A stretch of DNA of 64,000 bases, from NCBI RefSeq assembly GCF_026968045.1, contig NZ_JAPVBQ010000001.1, positions 310,001 to 374,000 on the forward strand. Reading direction: 5' to 3'. Positions 23,476 to 34,488 of the stretch are shown here, one piece after another (position 1 is the first letter of the stretch; each line of letters starts with the position of its first letter). The notes under the pieces are model-generated. The model saw only the letters and a list, made by a program, of their open reading frames with translations. It was not told where the DNA came from and ran no database searches. The DNA is from Modestobacter sp. VKM Ac-2977. GTDB lineage: Bacteria; Actinomycetota; Actinomycetes; Mycobacteriales; Geodermatophilaceae. The position numbers were made by a program, and so were the translations under genes.

Positions 23476-25260
23476 GTGTGCGGCATCTCGGGTGAGGTCC
23501 GGTTCGACGGTGGCGTCGCCGACATGGCGGCGGTCAGCGCCATGTGCGACCAGCTGCAGCGACGGGGGCCCGACGGCTCGGGCGGCTGGCAGGCCGGGCC
23601 GGTGGCGCTCGGGCACCGGCGGCTGAAGATCATCGACCTGACCGACGCGGGCGCGCAGCCGATGGTGGACGCGGAGCTCGGGCTGACGATGGTCTTCAAC
23701 GGGATCATCTACAACTACAAGGAGCTGCGCGCCGAGCTGGAGGGCGTCGGCTACCGCTTCTTCTCCACCTCCGACACCGAGGTCGTGCTGAAGGCCTACC
23801 ACCGGTGGGGCGCGGCCTGCGTCGAGCGGTTCCTGGGGATGTTCGCGTTCGCCGTCGTCGAGCGGGACTCCGGCCGGGTGGTGCTGGCCCGCGACCGCTT
23901 CGGGATCAAGCCGCTCTACCTCAGCCGCGGGCCGGGGCGGGTCCGGTTCGCCTCCTCGTTGCCCGCGCTCGTCCGCGCCGGGGGCGTGGACACCAGCATC
24001 GACCCGGTCGCGCTGCACCACTACATGTCCTTCCACGCCGTCGTCCCGGCGCCGCGCACGATCCTGGCGGGGGTGGGCAAGCTGCCGCCGGCCACGGTGC
24101 GCACCTACGAGGCCGACGGCCGGGAGTCCGACTGGGAGTACTGGCGCCCGGTGCACGAGCGGCGGGCCGAGTTCGCCGGCCTGGACGCCGGGGAGTGGCA
24201 GGAGCGGGTGCTGGAGTCGCTGCGCGTGGCGGTGCGCCGGCGGATGGTCGCCGACGTCCCGGTGGGCGTGCTGCTGTCCGGCGGGGTCGACTCCAGCCTC
24301 GTCGTCGGCCTGCTGGCCGAGGAGGGGCAGCGTGGGCTGGCCACGTTCTCCATCGGCTTCGAGGCCGTGGGCGAGCGGTCCGGTGACGAGTTCGCGTACT
24401 CCGACGTGATCGCCGAGACCTTCGGGACCGACCACCACCGGCTGATGGTGCCCAGCGCCGACGTGCACGCCGGTCTCGACGGGGCGGTCGCGGCGATGAG
24501 CGAGCCGCAGGTCAGCCACGACGCGGTCGCCTTCTACCTGCTCTCCCAGCAGGTCAGCCAGCACGTCAAGGTGGTGCAGAGCGGTCAGGGCGCCGACGAG
24601 GTGATGGCCGGCTACGACTGGTACCCGCCGCTGGACGGCGTCCCGGCCGAGCAGGCCGTCGACGTCTATGCGCGGCACTTCGTCGACCGGCCGCACGGCG
24701 AGCTGGCCACCCAGCTCGCCGACCGCTGGATGGTGACCGACGACGTCAGCCGGGCGCTGATCGCCGAGCACTTCGCCCGGCCCGGCGCGGAGACGGCGTT
24801 GGACAAGGCGCTGCGGCTGGACTCGACGATCATGCTGGTCGACGACCCGGTCAAGCGCGTGGACAACATGACGATGGCCTGGGGCCTGGAGGCCCGGGTG
24901 CCGTTCCTGGACCACGAGTTCGTGGAGCTGGCCGCCGCCGTCCCGCCGGAGCTCAAGCTCGCCCACGGCGGCAAGGGCGTGCTCAAGGACGCCGCCCGCA
25001 AGGTCATCCCCGCCGACGTGATCGACCGGCCGAAGGGCTACTTCCCGGTGCCGGCGATCACCGACCTGCACGGCGACTACCTGGAGACGGTGCGCGCGGC
25101 GCTGCACGCACCGGAAGCCCGGGAACGCGGCCTGTTCCGCACCGACTACGTGGAACGACTGCTCGCCGACCCGAACAGCCACCGCACGACCCTGGGCGCC
25201 AACCAGCTGTGGCAGGTCGGGCTGCTCGAGCTGTGGCTGCAGCGACACGGCATCCGCTGA
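23476..25260 (+). CDS. N-acetylglutaminylglutamine amidotransferase-like (AsnB family)
   Basis: This 594-residue asparagine-synthetase-like amidotransferase starts at GTG 23476 behind a strong GGAGGGG site, so that Cys2 becomes the catalytic nucleophile (MCGISGEVRFDGG). The N-terminal class II glutaminase has RRGPDGSGGW and GHRRLKIIDLTDAGAQPM. The C-terminal synthetase has the PP-loop SGGVDSSLVVGLL near residue 276, and conserved blocks SGQGADEVMAGYDWYPP and DDPVKRVDNMTMAWGLEARV. The sequence tracks the NAGGN amidotransferase family (TIGR03104), which amidates N-acetylglutaminylglutamine, a compatible solute, better than ordinary AsnB. It leads a possible three-gene cluster with an S9 peptidase and an ATP-grasp protein. 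Confidence 0.9.
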   Translation: MCGISGEVRFDGGVADMAAVSAMCDQLQRRGPDGSGGWQAGPVALGHRRLKIIDLTDAGAQPMVDAELGLTMVFNGIIYNYKELRAELEGVGYRFFSTSDTEVVLKAYHRWGAACVERFLGMFAFAVVERDSGRVVLARDRFGIKPLYLSRGPGRVRFASSLPALVRAGGVDTSIDPVALHHYMSFHAVVPAPRTILAGVGKLPPATVRTYEADGRESDWEYWRPVHERRAEFAGLDAGEWQERVLESLRVAVRRRMVADVPVGVLLSGGVDSSLVVGLLAEEGQRGLATFSIGFEAVGERSGDEFAYSDVIAETFGTDHHRLMVPSADVHAGLDGAVAAMSEPQVSHDAVAFYLLSQQVSQHVKVVQSGQGADEVMAGYDWYPPLDGVPAEQAVDVYARHFVDRPHGELATQLADRWMVTDDVSRALIAEHFARPGAETALDKALRLDSTIMLVDDPVKRVDNMTMAWGLEARVPFLDHEFVELAAAVPPELKLAHGGKGVLKDAARKVIPADVIDRPKGYFPVPAITDLHGDYLETVRAALHAPEARERGLFRTDYVERLLADPNSHRTTLGANQLWQVGLLELWLQRHGIR

Positions 25261-25297
25261 CCTGACGTGGCCGCGCTCACGGCGCGGCGAGGAACAC

Positions 25298-25345
25298 CAC
25301 CACGCCGTCCGTCTGCTCCACTCGGGGCCGGCGGACGGCGTGGTG
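25298..25345 (+). terminator. Long hairpin between amidotransferase and peptidase genes
   Basis: CACCACGCCGTCCG (25298-25311) and CGGACGGCGTGGTG (25332-25345) are perfect 14-base arms around a 20-base loop, starting 38 bp after the amidotransferase stop. It may terminate or partly attenuate transcription, or stabilise the upstream message. If it is a full terminator, the downstream two genes need their own promoter in 25346-25385. Confidence 0.5.
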
Positions 25346-25398
25346 CGGTCCAGCACCCGTCGCGCCGTCCGACCGATCCCCGACCGAGGAGGTGTGCC

Positions 25399-27255
25399 GT
25401 GACCGACGTCCTGCGCAAGACCGGACTGTCCACCGAGGTGCGCCTCGCCGTCGCCGAGATCGCCGGCGCCCCGGGCGCCTGGTGCCCCAGCCTGGCGCCG
25501 ACGGGGGACCGGGTGGCCTACGTGAGCGACCGCTCCGGCGTCCCCCGGCTGGAGGTCGCCGCGCTGGACCAGCAGACCCCGCCGGCGGTGCTGTCCGGTG
25601 CCGAGGAGGAGGTCGTCTCGGTCGCGTGGTCGCCGGACGGCGCCTGGCTCGCCTACCTGGTGAGCCCCGGCGGCTCCATCTGCGCGCAGCTGTGGGCGGT
25701 CCGGCCCGACGGCACCGAGCGGCACCTGGTCGCCGGGCAGGACCCACGCGCCACCGTCTTCGCCGGCGGGTGGACCGCGGGTGGCCACTACGTCTGCTCG
25801 ATCGCCCCCGGGGACGGCCCGGGCGCCGACGTCGTCCTGGTCGACGTGGTCAGTGGTGCCCACCGCACCCTGGCCACCGGCGGCTTCCTCGCCGTCACCG
25901 CCGTCTCCGCCGACGAGCGGACGGTGCTGGCCCGGCGGGGCCCGCGCGGGCACCGGCACATCGTGCTGGTCGACGTCGCCACCGGCGCCCAGCAGCGGGT
26001 CATCCCGCTCGACGCCCCGGGTGGTGACTCCTCCGAGGACGGCCGGTTCGCCCCGGACGGCTCGGCGGTCTTCCTCCGCGCTGCGCTCCCGGCCCGGCCC
26101 GGGCTGCCGCGCAGCGACCGCACCGCGCTGGTCCGGGTCCCACTGGACGCCGGTCGGCAGCCGGGCCCGGCCCAGGTGCTCATCGCCCGGCCCGACGCCG
26201 ACCTGGACTCCTACGCCGTCCGCGCCGACGGCACGGTGCTGTGCGTCTGGAACGCCGACGGGGTCACCGAGCTGGAGCTGCGGGACCTGGCCGAGGGCGG
26301 CCTGCTGCGCACCGTGTCGCTGCCGCACCCGGTCATGCCCGGCTGGTCGCTGTCGGCCGACGGCGGCACGCTGCTGGCCGAGCTGACCGGCCCCACGTCC
26401 CCCCGCTCGCTGTGGTCGGTCCCGCTGGACGTCGACGGGGAGCCGGTGCCGCTGCCCAGCACGCCCCGCCACCCCGACCCGCACCTCCTGGTGACGCCGG
26501 TCCGGCTGCGCTACCCGGCCGCCGACGGCACCGAGCTGGACGGCTGGTTGTACACGCCGCAGGGGGTGGCCGGCCCCAACCGCACGGTGGTGAGCTTCCA
26601 CGGCGGCCCGGAGGGGCAGGAGCGGCCGGACTACCACCCGGTGGCCCAGTCGCTGGTCGCCGCCGGGCTGACCGTGTTCGCGCCGAACGTGCGGGGCTCG
26701 GGCGGACAGGGCCGGGCGTTCATGGCCGCCGACGACCTCGCTGCCCGGGAGGCGTCGTTCACCGACGTCGTCGCCACCGTCGAGCACCTGGTGGGCGAGG
26801 GGATCGCGGTGCCGGGCCGGGTCGGTTCGCACGGCTGGTCCTACGGCGGCTACCTGACGCTGGTGGCGCTCACCCGTTGGCCGGACCTGTTCGCCGCCGG
26901 TGCCACGCTGGCCGGGATGAGCGACCTGCGCACCTTCTTCGCGGGCACCGAGCCGTGGATGGCGGCGGCCTCGGTCACCGAGTACGGCGACCCGGTCACC
27001 GACCGGGACATGCTGGCCGCGATCTCCCCGATGACCGCGCTGGACCGGCTGCGGTCGCCGGTGCTGCTCACCCACGGCGACCGGGACACCAACGTGCCGG
27101 TGCTGGAGTCGATCCAGGCGCACCAGGAGCTGACCGCGCTCGGCGCGCCGGCCGAGCTGCTCCTCCTACGGGGTGAGGGTCACACGATCGTGGGACGGGA
27201 GAACGTGCTGCACCTGTCGGAGCGGGTCGCGGAGTGGTTCGATCGCTGGCTGTGA
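25399..27255 (+). CDS. S9 family (prolyl oligopeptidase-type) serine peptidase
   Basis: This 618-residue peptidase has an N-terminal beta-propeller of WD/PD40-like repeats (AYVSDRSGVPRLEVAAL, VAWSPDGAWLAYL) to about residue 360, then an alpha/beta hydrolase domain. Catalytic residues are visible: Ser in GWSYGGYLT (near 480), Asp in THGDRDTNVP (near 556) and His in GEGHTI (near 595). FHGGPEGQ forms the oxyanion-hole region. The start GTG has GGAGG five to six bases upstream. The protein lacks a signal peptide, so it acts in the cytoplasm, probably on short or acylated peptides. It sits seven bases from the ATP-grasp gene, and its role in making or degrading a peptide solute is an inference. 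Confidence 0.9.
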   Translation: MTDVLRKTGLSTEVRLAVAEIAGAPGAWCPSLAPTGDRVAYVSDRSGVPRLEVAALDQQTPPAVLSGAEEEVVSVAWSPDGAWLAYLVSPGGSICAQLWAVRPDGTERHLVAGQDPRATVFAGGWTAGGHYVCSIAPGDGPGADVVLVDVVSGAHRTLATGGFLAVTAVSADERTVLARRGPRGHRHIVLVDVATGAQQRVIPLDAPGGDSSEDGRFAPDGSAVFLRAALPARPGLPRSDRTALVRVPLDAGRQPGPAQVLIARPDADLDSYAVRADGTVLCVWNADGVTELELRDLAEGGLLRTVSLPHPVMPGWSLSADGGTLLAELTGPTSPRSLWSVPLDVDGEPVPLPSTPRHPDPHLLVTPVRLRYPAADGTELDGWLYTPQGVAGPNRTVVSFHGGPEGQERPDYHPVAQSLVAAGLTVFAPNVRGSGGQGRAFMAADDLAAREASFTDVVATVEHLVGEGIAVPGRVGSHGWSYGGYLTLVALTRWPDLFAAGATLAGMSDLRTFFAGTEPWMAAASVTEYGDPVTDRDMLAAISPMTALDRLRSPVLLTHGDRDTNVPVLESIQAHQELTALGAPAELLLLRGEGHTIVGRENVLHLSERVAEWFDRWL

Positions 27256-27262
27256 ACCCGCG

Positions 27263-28723
27263 ATGACCGACGCCTCCGGCGTCTTCGCGCGCTATACCGG
27301 CTCGGCGGACGACGAGGCGACGGGTGTGCGGCGGTCGGCCTACCGCCCCGTGCTGCAGGCGCTGGACGACCTCGGTGCCGACGGGATCGGCGCGGTCGTC
27401 GACGCGATCGACCGGGAACGCCGGTCGCGCGGGGTGGTGGCCGGCAGCTACGTCGACGGCCGGGTGCAGGAGCGGCCGCTCCCGCTCTGCCCGGTGCCCC
27501 GCGTCGTCCCGGCCGCCGACTGGGCGCACGTCGCCCGCGGCGCCGAACAGCGGCACCGGGCGCTGAACGCCTTCCTCGCCGACGTCTACCGCCCGGCCGG
27601 GCGGCGCCGCACCGACCCCGACCGGCACCCGGAGGTGGTCCGCGCCGGCGTCGTGCCGGCATGGGTCGTCGCCGCCAGCCCGGGGCTGCGCGCGTCGGCG
27701 GCCGGCCTGGCCGTGCCCGGTCAGCAGCGGGCCACCGTCGCGGGTCTGGACCTGCGGCACGGTCCGGCGGGCTGGGTGGCGGTCGCGGACGACCTGCGGA
27801 CGCCGACGGGCATCGGGTACGCCCTCAGCGACCGGGCCAGCAGCCGGGCCGCGCTGCCGGAGCTCCACGCCGCGGCCGAGGCCGCCGGGCTCGCCGACCC
27901 GGCCGAGGCGGTGCCCCTGCTGCGGGCGGCGCTGGCCGAGGCCGCACCGTCGGCGTGCACCGGAACGCCGCAGCTGGCCCTGCTGTCGGAGGGGCCGCGC
28001 AGCACCAGCTGGTTCGAGCACCGGCAGCTGGCCGAGGCGATGGACGTCCCGATCGCCACGCCGGACACGCTCTGGCCGACCCGCGGTGGGGGAGTCGCGG
28101 TGCAGGTGGACGGGCAGCGGCTGCGGGTCGACGTCCTCCACCTGCGGCTGGACGAGGCCGGGCTGGCCGCACACCTGACGCCGAGCGGGGCGGCGCTGGA
28201 CGTGCTGCTCGGTGCCGCGGTGCGGGCCGGGGAGCTGGCGCTGGCCAACGTGCCGGGCAACGGCGTGGCCGACGGCGAGGCCACCTACCGGTACGTGCCG
28301 GAGCTGATCCGGTTCTACCTCGGTGAGGAGCCGGTGCTGGAGACCATGCGCACCTGGCTGCTGGCCGACGACGCCGAGCTCGCCGAAGTGCGCGACCGGC
28401 TGCACGAGCTGGTCGTGACGCCGGTCGACGGGTACGGCGGTCGCGGGATGGTGGTCGGTCCGCGCTGCTCGGCGGCCGAGCTGGCCGAGCTGCACGCCGA
28501 GGTCGCGGCCGCCCCGCACCGCTTCATCGCCCAGGAGCCGCTCGACGTCTCCACGGTGCCCGCCGTCGTCGACGGCTCGCTGGCGCCCCGCGTCGCCGGC
28601 CTGCGGGTGTTCACCGTCGCCGGCGCCACCACCCGGGCACTGCCCGCGCCGTGGACCCAGGTGACGCTGGCCGAGGGCTCAACCGTGCTGGACGGCAGCA
28701 AGGACACCTGGCTGCTGCCCTGA
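27263..28723 (+). CDS. Circularly permuted ATP-grasp family protein
   Basis: This 486-residue protein of the circularly permuted ATP-grasp group (COG2308-like) should ligate a carboxylate to an amine with ATP. Recognisable blocks are STSWFEHRQLAEAMDV near residue 250, ALANVPGNGVADGEATYRYVPELIRFYLGEEP near 330, and the ATP-grasp core ELVVTPVDGYGGRGMVVGPRCS near 385. Then come RFIAQEPLDVSTVP and a closing GSKDTWLLP. Usual partners (alpha-E protein, transglutaminase) are absent; instead it follows an NAGGN-type amidotransferase and an S9 peptidase. No acetyltransferase domain is present, unlike classical NAGGN synthetase. Substrate is unknown. Confidence 0.85.
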   Translation: MTDASGVFARYTGSADDEATGVRRSAYRPVLQALDDLGADGIGAVVDAIDRERRSRGVVAGSYVDGRVQERPLPLCPVPRVVPAADWAHVARGAEQRHRALNAFLADVYRPAGRRRTDPDRHPEVVRAGVVPAWVVAASPGLRASAAGLAVPGQQRATVAGLDLRHGPAGWVAVADDLRTPTGIGYALSDRASSRAALPELHAAAEAAGLADPAEAVPLLRAALAEAAPSACTGTPQLALLSEGPRSTSWFEHRQLAEAMDVPIATPDTLWPTRGGGVAVQVDGQRLRVDVLHLRLDEAGLAAHLTPSGAALDVLLGAAVRAGELALANVPGNGVADGEATYRYVPELIRFYLGEEPVLETMRTWLLADDAELAEVRDRLHELVVTPVDGYGGRGMVVGPRCSAAELAELHAEVAAAPHRFIAQEPLDVSTVPAVVDGSLAPRVAGLRVFTVAGATTRALPAPWTQVTLAEGSTVLDGSKDTWLLP

Positions 28724-28729
28724 CGGCCC

Positions 28730-28750
28730 CCGTCCCGGAGCTCGGGACGG
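28730..28750. terminator. Hairpin between convergent genes
   Basis: CCGTCCCG (28730-28737) and CGGGACGG (28743-28750) form a perfect 8-base stem with a 5-base loop, seven bases after the ATP-grasp stop and six bases from the serC stop on the other strand. It probably terminates both transcripts. Confidence 0.6.
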
Positions 28751-28755
28751 CGTCC

Positions 28756-31077
<2,322 letters not shown>

Positions 31078-31182
31078 TCAGCGCACGACGAGCCCCAACT
31101 TAGGGGCTGGCCGGCCCCGTGGTGCACCCGGGAGGCCCCGGCCAGCGGGCGGTGCGCGCTGCAACGGTGGCAGCATGAGCCG

Positions 31183-31830
31183 GTGGCCGACCTGATCCGC
31201 ATGCGCAGGGACTACGACGACAGTGGCTTCGGCGAGGAGGGCCTCGCGGCCACCTGGGTGGAGCAGTTCGACCGCTGGTTCGCCGACGCCGTCGCCGCCG
31301 AGCTGCCCGAGCCCAACGCCATGGTGGTGGCCACCGCCGACGCCGACGGCGCACCCGATGCCCGCGTCGTGCTGATGAAGGGCTACGACGCCGACGGGTT
31401 CCTCTTCGGCACCAACTACGCCTCGACCAAGGGCACCCAGCTCGCCGTCAATCCCCGGGCCACCCTGGTCTTCCCCTGGCACGCCCAGCAGCGGCAGGTC
31501 CGGGTCTCCGGTGCCGTCGAGCGGATCGGGCCGACCGCGTCGGACCTGCTCTGGGACCCGCGGCCCCGCGGCTCGCAGCTGGCCGCGGCCGCCTCGATCC
31601 AGTCGACGGTGGTCGAGTCGCGGGAGCTGCTGCGCACCCGGGTGACCGAGCTGGACGCCCAGACCCCGCCCGGGCAGCTGCCGCGCCCGGAGAACTGGGG
31701 CGGCTACCGGGTGCTGCCCGAGCGGGTGGAGTTCTGGCAGGGCGGCCATGACCGCCTGCACGACCGGCTGGTGTTCGTGCGCGATGACGAGGAAGGCGGC
31801 GGCTGGGTGGTGCAGCGCCTGGCCCCGTGA
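31183..31830 (+). CDS. pdxH: Pyridoxamine 5'-phosphate oxidase
   Basis: This 215-residue FMN enzyme oxidises pyridoxine or pyridoxamine 5'-phosphate to PLP, the cofactor of SerC next door. Family marks are MRRDYDDSGFGEEGL at the start, ARVVLMKGYDADGFLFGTNYASTKGTQL (FMN site), FPWHAQQRQVRVSGAVERI, and the C-terminal substrate motif RPENWGGYRVLPERVEFWQGGHDRLHDRL. The GTG at 31183 gives the normal length. It is followed 15 bases after its stop by a copy of the dispersed palindrome. Confidence 0.95.
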   Translation: MADLIRMRRDYDDSGFGEEGLAATWVEQFDRWFADAVAAELPEPNAMVVATADADGAPDARVVLMKGYDADGFLFGTNYASTKGTQLAVNPRATLVFPWHAQQRQVRVSGAVERIGPTASDLLWDPRPRGSQLAAAASIQSTVVESRELLRTRVTELDAQTPPGQLPRPENWGGYRVLPERVEFWQGGHDRLHDRLVFVRDDEEGGGWVVQRLAP

Positions 31831-31845
31831 GGCCCGGCAACAAGA

Positions 31846-31871
31846 GGGGCCAAAATCGCGACTTTGGCCCC
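31846..31871. repeat. Dispersed palindrome, copy A (terminator-like)
   Basis: Arms GGGGCCAAA (31846-31854) and TTTGGCCCC (31863-31871) surround a centre ATCGCGAC. One base breaks the 26-bp perfect symmetry seen in copy C. It begins 15 bases after the pdxH stop and lies before the MFS gene. The same element occurs at 34454, 45244 and 61718. A strong hairpin without T tract suggests a terminator or mRNA 3' end element. Confidence 0.75.
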
Positions 31872-31925
31872 AACACCCCGGTGGATCCGGTCGAGGGTGG
31901 GCATCCGGTCGAGCAGCCGCAGCCG

Positions 31926-33236
31926 GTGACCCGCCGGCGCGGCTGGGCGCTGGACACCACGCCGCTGCGCAACCGCGCCTATCGCCGGGTGTTCGGCGGT
32001 GTCGCGGTGACGATGCTCGGCCAGCAGATGACGCTGGTCGCCGTCCCGTACCAGGTCTACGAGCTGACCGGCTCCTCGCTGATGGTCGGGCTGACCTCGG
32101 TCGTCGCGCTGGTGCCGCTGGTCGTCTTCGGCCTGCTCGGCGGGGCGATCGCCGACGCCATGGACCGCCGCCTGCTGATGCTGATCAGCTCGACGGGTGC
32201 GGCGGTCACCAGTGCGCTGCTGGCCGTGCAGGCGCTGCTGCCCGGGGACGGGCACGTCAGCGTGCTGTGGGTGCTGGCCGCCGCCGTCTCCGGGTTCGCC
32301 GCGGTCAACCAGCCCGCCCGCAGCGCGGTGATCCCGGCGCTGGTGGGGCGGGACCAGGTCGCGGCGGCCAACGCGCTGGCGATGACGGTGCGCCAGGCGG
32401 GCGTGATCGTCGGGCCGCTGCTGGCCGGCCTGCTCATCGGCCTGGGCGACCTCTCGATCGTCTACACGATCGACGCCCTCGGCTTCGTCGCCGCCGTCCT
32501 GCTGCTGCGCGGGCTGCCGCCACTGCCGCCGGAGGGCGTCTCCGGTCCGCTGCGGCTCGGCGCGGCCGTGCGTGGGGTCGGGGAGGGGTTCGCCTTCCTG
32601 CGCACCCAGCCGGTGCTGCTGATGACCTTCGTCGTCGACGTCATCGCGATGCTCTTCGCCTGGCCGCAGGCGGTCTTCCCCGAGCTGTCCCAGACCGTGT
32701 ACCGGGGTGACGCCAACAGCCTGGGCTGGTTGTTCGCCGGGGTGTCGATCGGCTCGCTGCTGATGGGCCTGACGTCGGGCTGGGTCAGCCGGGTCGACCG
32801 GCAGGGCGCCGTCGTGCTGGCCGCCATCGCGGTGTGGGGCGTGGCGATCATCGGCTTCGGGCTGGCCTCGACGCTGTGGCTGGCGGTGCTCTGCCTCGCC
32901 GTCGCAGGCGCCGGCGACATGGTCAGCGCGGTGCTCCGTTCGGCGATGCTGCAGACGGCGGCGCCGGATGAGATGCGCGGCCGGATGCAGGGCGTGTTCA
33001 TCGTGGTCGTCGCCGGCGGGCCACGGCTGGGCGACCTGCGCGCCGGTCTGATGGCCAGCAGCGTCGGCGTCACCGCGGCGATGGTCTCCGGTGGCGTGGT
33101 GATCGTGGTGGCGATGGCCGTGGTCGCCGTCGCGGTGCCGTCGTTCTGGCTGTTCCGGGCGTCCCGGGCCGACGAGGTGGCCCGCGACGCCCACCGCCGG
33201 CTGGCCGACGAGCACGCCGCGCCGCCCGAGGGGTGA
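31926..33236 (+). CDS. MFS transporter (MFS_3-like)
   Basis: This 436-residue major facilitator with 12 spans resembles the MFS_3 exporters. It has TTPLRNRAYRRVFGGVAVTMLGQQMTLVAVPYQVYELTG at the start, and motif A as GGAIADAMDRRLLMLI. The end is a basic cytoplasmic tail (SRADEVARDAHRRLADEHAA). An open frame continues back to a GTG touching the pdxH stop, but that frame would translate the dispersed palindrome. I therefore place the start at GTG 31926; GTG 31881 is another option. Substrate is unknown. Confidence 0.85.
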   Translation: MTRRRGWALDTTPLRNRAYRRVFGGVAVTMLGQQMTLVAVPYQVYELTGSSLMVGLTSVVALVPLVVFGLLGGAIADAMDRRLLMLISSTGAAVTSALLAVQALLPGDGHVSVLWVLAAAVSGFAAVNQPARSAVIPALVGRDQVAAANALAMTVRQAGVIVGPLLAGLLIGLGDLSIVYTIDALGFVAAVLLLRGLPPLPPEGVSGPLRLGAAVRGVGEGFAFLRTQPVLLMTFVVDVIAMLFAWPQAVFPELSQTVYRGDANSLGWLFAGVSIGSLLMGLTSGWVSRVDRQGAVVLAAIAVWGVAIIGFGLASTLWLAVLCLAVAGAGDMVSAVLRSAMLQTAAPDEMRGRMQGVFIVVVAGGPRLGDLRAGLMASSVGVTAAMVSGGVVIVVAMAVVAVAVPSFWLFRASRADEVARDAHRRLADEHAAPPEG

Positions 33237-33265
33237 GCCCTCCGCGCCCGGGTACGGGGGCGGCC

Positions 33266-34447
33266 ATGGCACTCCCGCGGGTCCTCGTCCTCGTCCTCGC
33301 CGGTGGCAAGGGCAGCCGCCTCGAACTGCTCACCGAGACCCGGGCCAAGCCCGCCGTCCCGTTCGCCGGGGTCTACCGGCTCATCGACTTCCCGCTGTCC
33401 AACTGCGAGCACTCGCAGATCCCCGACGTCTGGGTGTCCGAGCAGTACCAGCCGCAGTCGGTGAACGAGCACCTGGCCAACGGCCGCCCGTGGGACCTGG
33501 ACCGCACCACCGGCGGGCTGATGATGCTGCCGCCGTTCCAGGGCAGTGAGCGGGGCGGCTTCACCATGGGCACCGCCGACGGGCTCTGGCGGCAGTCCCA
33601 GCTCATCCGGGACTTCGGTGCCGACGCGCTCGTGGTGGTCAGCTCCGATGCGGTCTACAAGCTCGACTACCGCGACGTCGTCGAGGCCCACCTGGGCTCC
33701 GGGGCCGAGGTCACCATGGTCACCACCGAGGTCGAGAAGGCCGACGCCAGCCGCTACGGCATCATCCAGGCCGCGGGCGACGGCACGGTCACCGACTACG
33801 CCTACAAGCCCGACGATCCGGCGACGACGACCGCCACCAACGAGGTCTTCGTCTTCTCCCCGGACGAGACACTGGACCGGCTCGAGGCGATCAGCGACCA
33901 GATCGGCGAGGACGGCCTGGAGGACCTGGGCACCCACCTGCTGCCGGCGCAGACGAAGGACGGGCTGGCCCGGGCGTACCCGCTGAACGGCTACTGGCGG
34001 GACGTGGGCACCGTCGAGTCCTACTGGGAGGCCCACCGCGAGTTCCGCTGCGAGGAGCCGCCGATCGACCTGGACGAGCCGAGCTGGCCGATCCACACCC
34101 GCGGCGGCCGGCACAGCGCCGCACGTCTGCTGAGCGGTGCGGTGGTCGAGGACAGCCTGGTGTCCGGGGGCACCCGGGTGGCCGGGGAGGTCCGCGGCTC
34201 GGTGCTGTCGCCGGGGGTGGTCGTCGAGTCGGGGGCGAGCGTCATCGACTCGGTCCTGCTGCCCGGCTCCCGGGTGCGCGCCGGGGCCACCGTCACCCGC
34301 ACCGTCCTGGACGACGGGGTGACGGTGGGGGAGCGGGCCACGGTCGGTGGGGACGGCGCGATCACCCTGGTCGGCCGGCGGGCGACGGTCGAAGCCGGGA
34401 CCGAGCTCTCCGCCGGGGCCCGCCATCCCGAACCCGAGGACGACTGA
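33266..34447 (+). CDS. glgC: Glucose-1-phosphate adenylyltransferase
   Basis: This 393-residue sugar nucleotidyltransferase makes ADP-glucose for glycogen or alpha-glucan synthesis. It has VLVLVLAGGKGSRLELLTETRAKPAVPFAGVYRLIDF (nucleotide site, residues 7-43), PPFQGSERGGFTMGTADGLWRQ, and the YPLNGYWRDVGTVESYWEAHRE sugar site near 245. The C-terminus from about residue 285 is a left-handed beta-helix of hexapeptides (VVEDSLVSGGTRVAGEVRGSVLSPG). The GTE...RL of the usual motif is LELLTETRAK, slightly changed from the LxPLTxxRAK consensus. A palindrome copy lies seven bases after its stop. Confidence 0.9.
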   Translation: MALPRVLVLVLAGGKGSRLELLTETRAKPAVPFAGVYRLIDFPLSNCEHSQIPDVWVSEQYQPQSVNEHLANGRPWDLDRTTGGLMMLPPFQGSERGGFTMGTADGLWRQSQLIRDFGADALVVVSSDAVYKLDYRDVVEAHLGSGAEVTMVTTEVEKADASRYGIIQAAGDGTVTDYAYKPDDPATTTATNEVFVFSPDETLDRLEAISDQIGEDGLEDLGTHLLPAQTKDGLARAYPLNGYWRDVGTVESYWEAHREFRCEEPPIDLDEPSWPIHTRGGRHSAARLLSGAVVEDSLVSGGTRVAGEVRGSVLSPGVVVESGASVIDSVLLPGSRVRAGATVTRTVLDDGVTVGERATVGGDGAITLVGRRATVEAGTELSAGARHPEPEDD

Positions 34448-34453
34448 CCCCCC

Positions 34454-34479
34454 GGGGCCAGAAGCGCGATCTTGGCCCC
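34454..34479. repeat. Dispersed palindrome, copy B (terminator-like)
   Basis: Arms GGGGCCA (34454-34460) and TGGCCCC (34473-34479) flank a GC-rich centre with GCGCG. It is a diverged copy of the element at 45244, six bases after the glgC stop and nine bases before the convergent udgX stop. Confidence 0.65.
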
Positions 34480-34488
34480 TCGCGGGTG

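Noticed and set aside
31827-31925. N-terminal extension of the MFS gene starting at the pdxH stop
   Set aside because: It would translate the dispersed palindrome and adds a non-conserved segment, so a later GTG is more likely.
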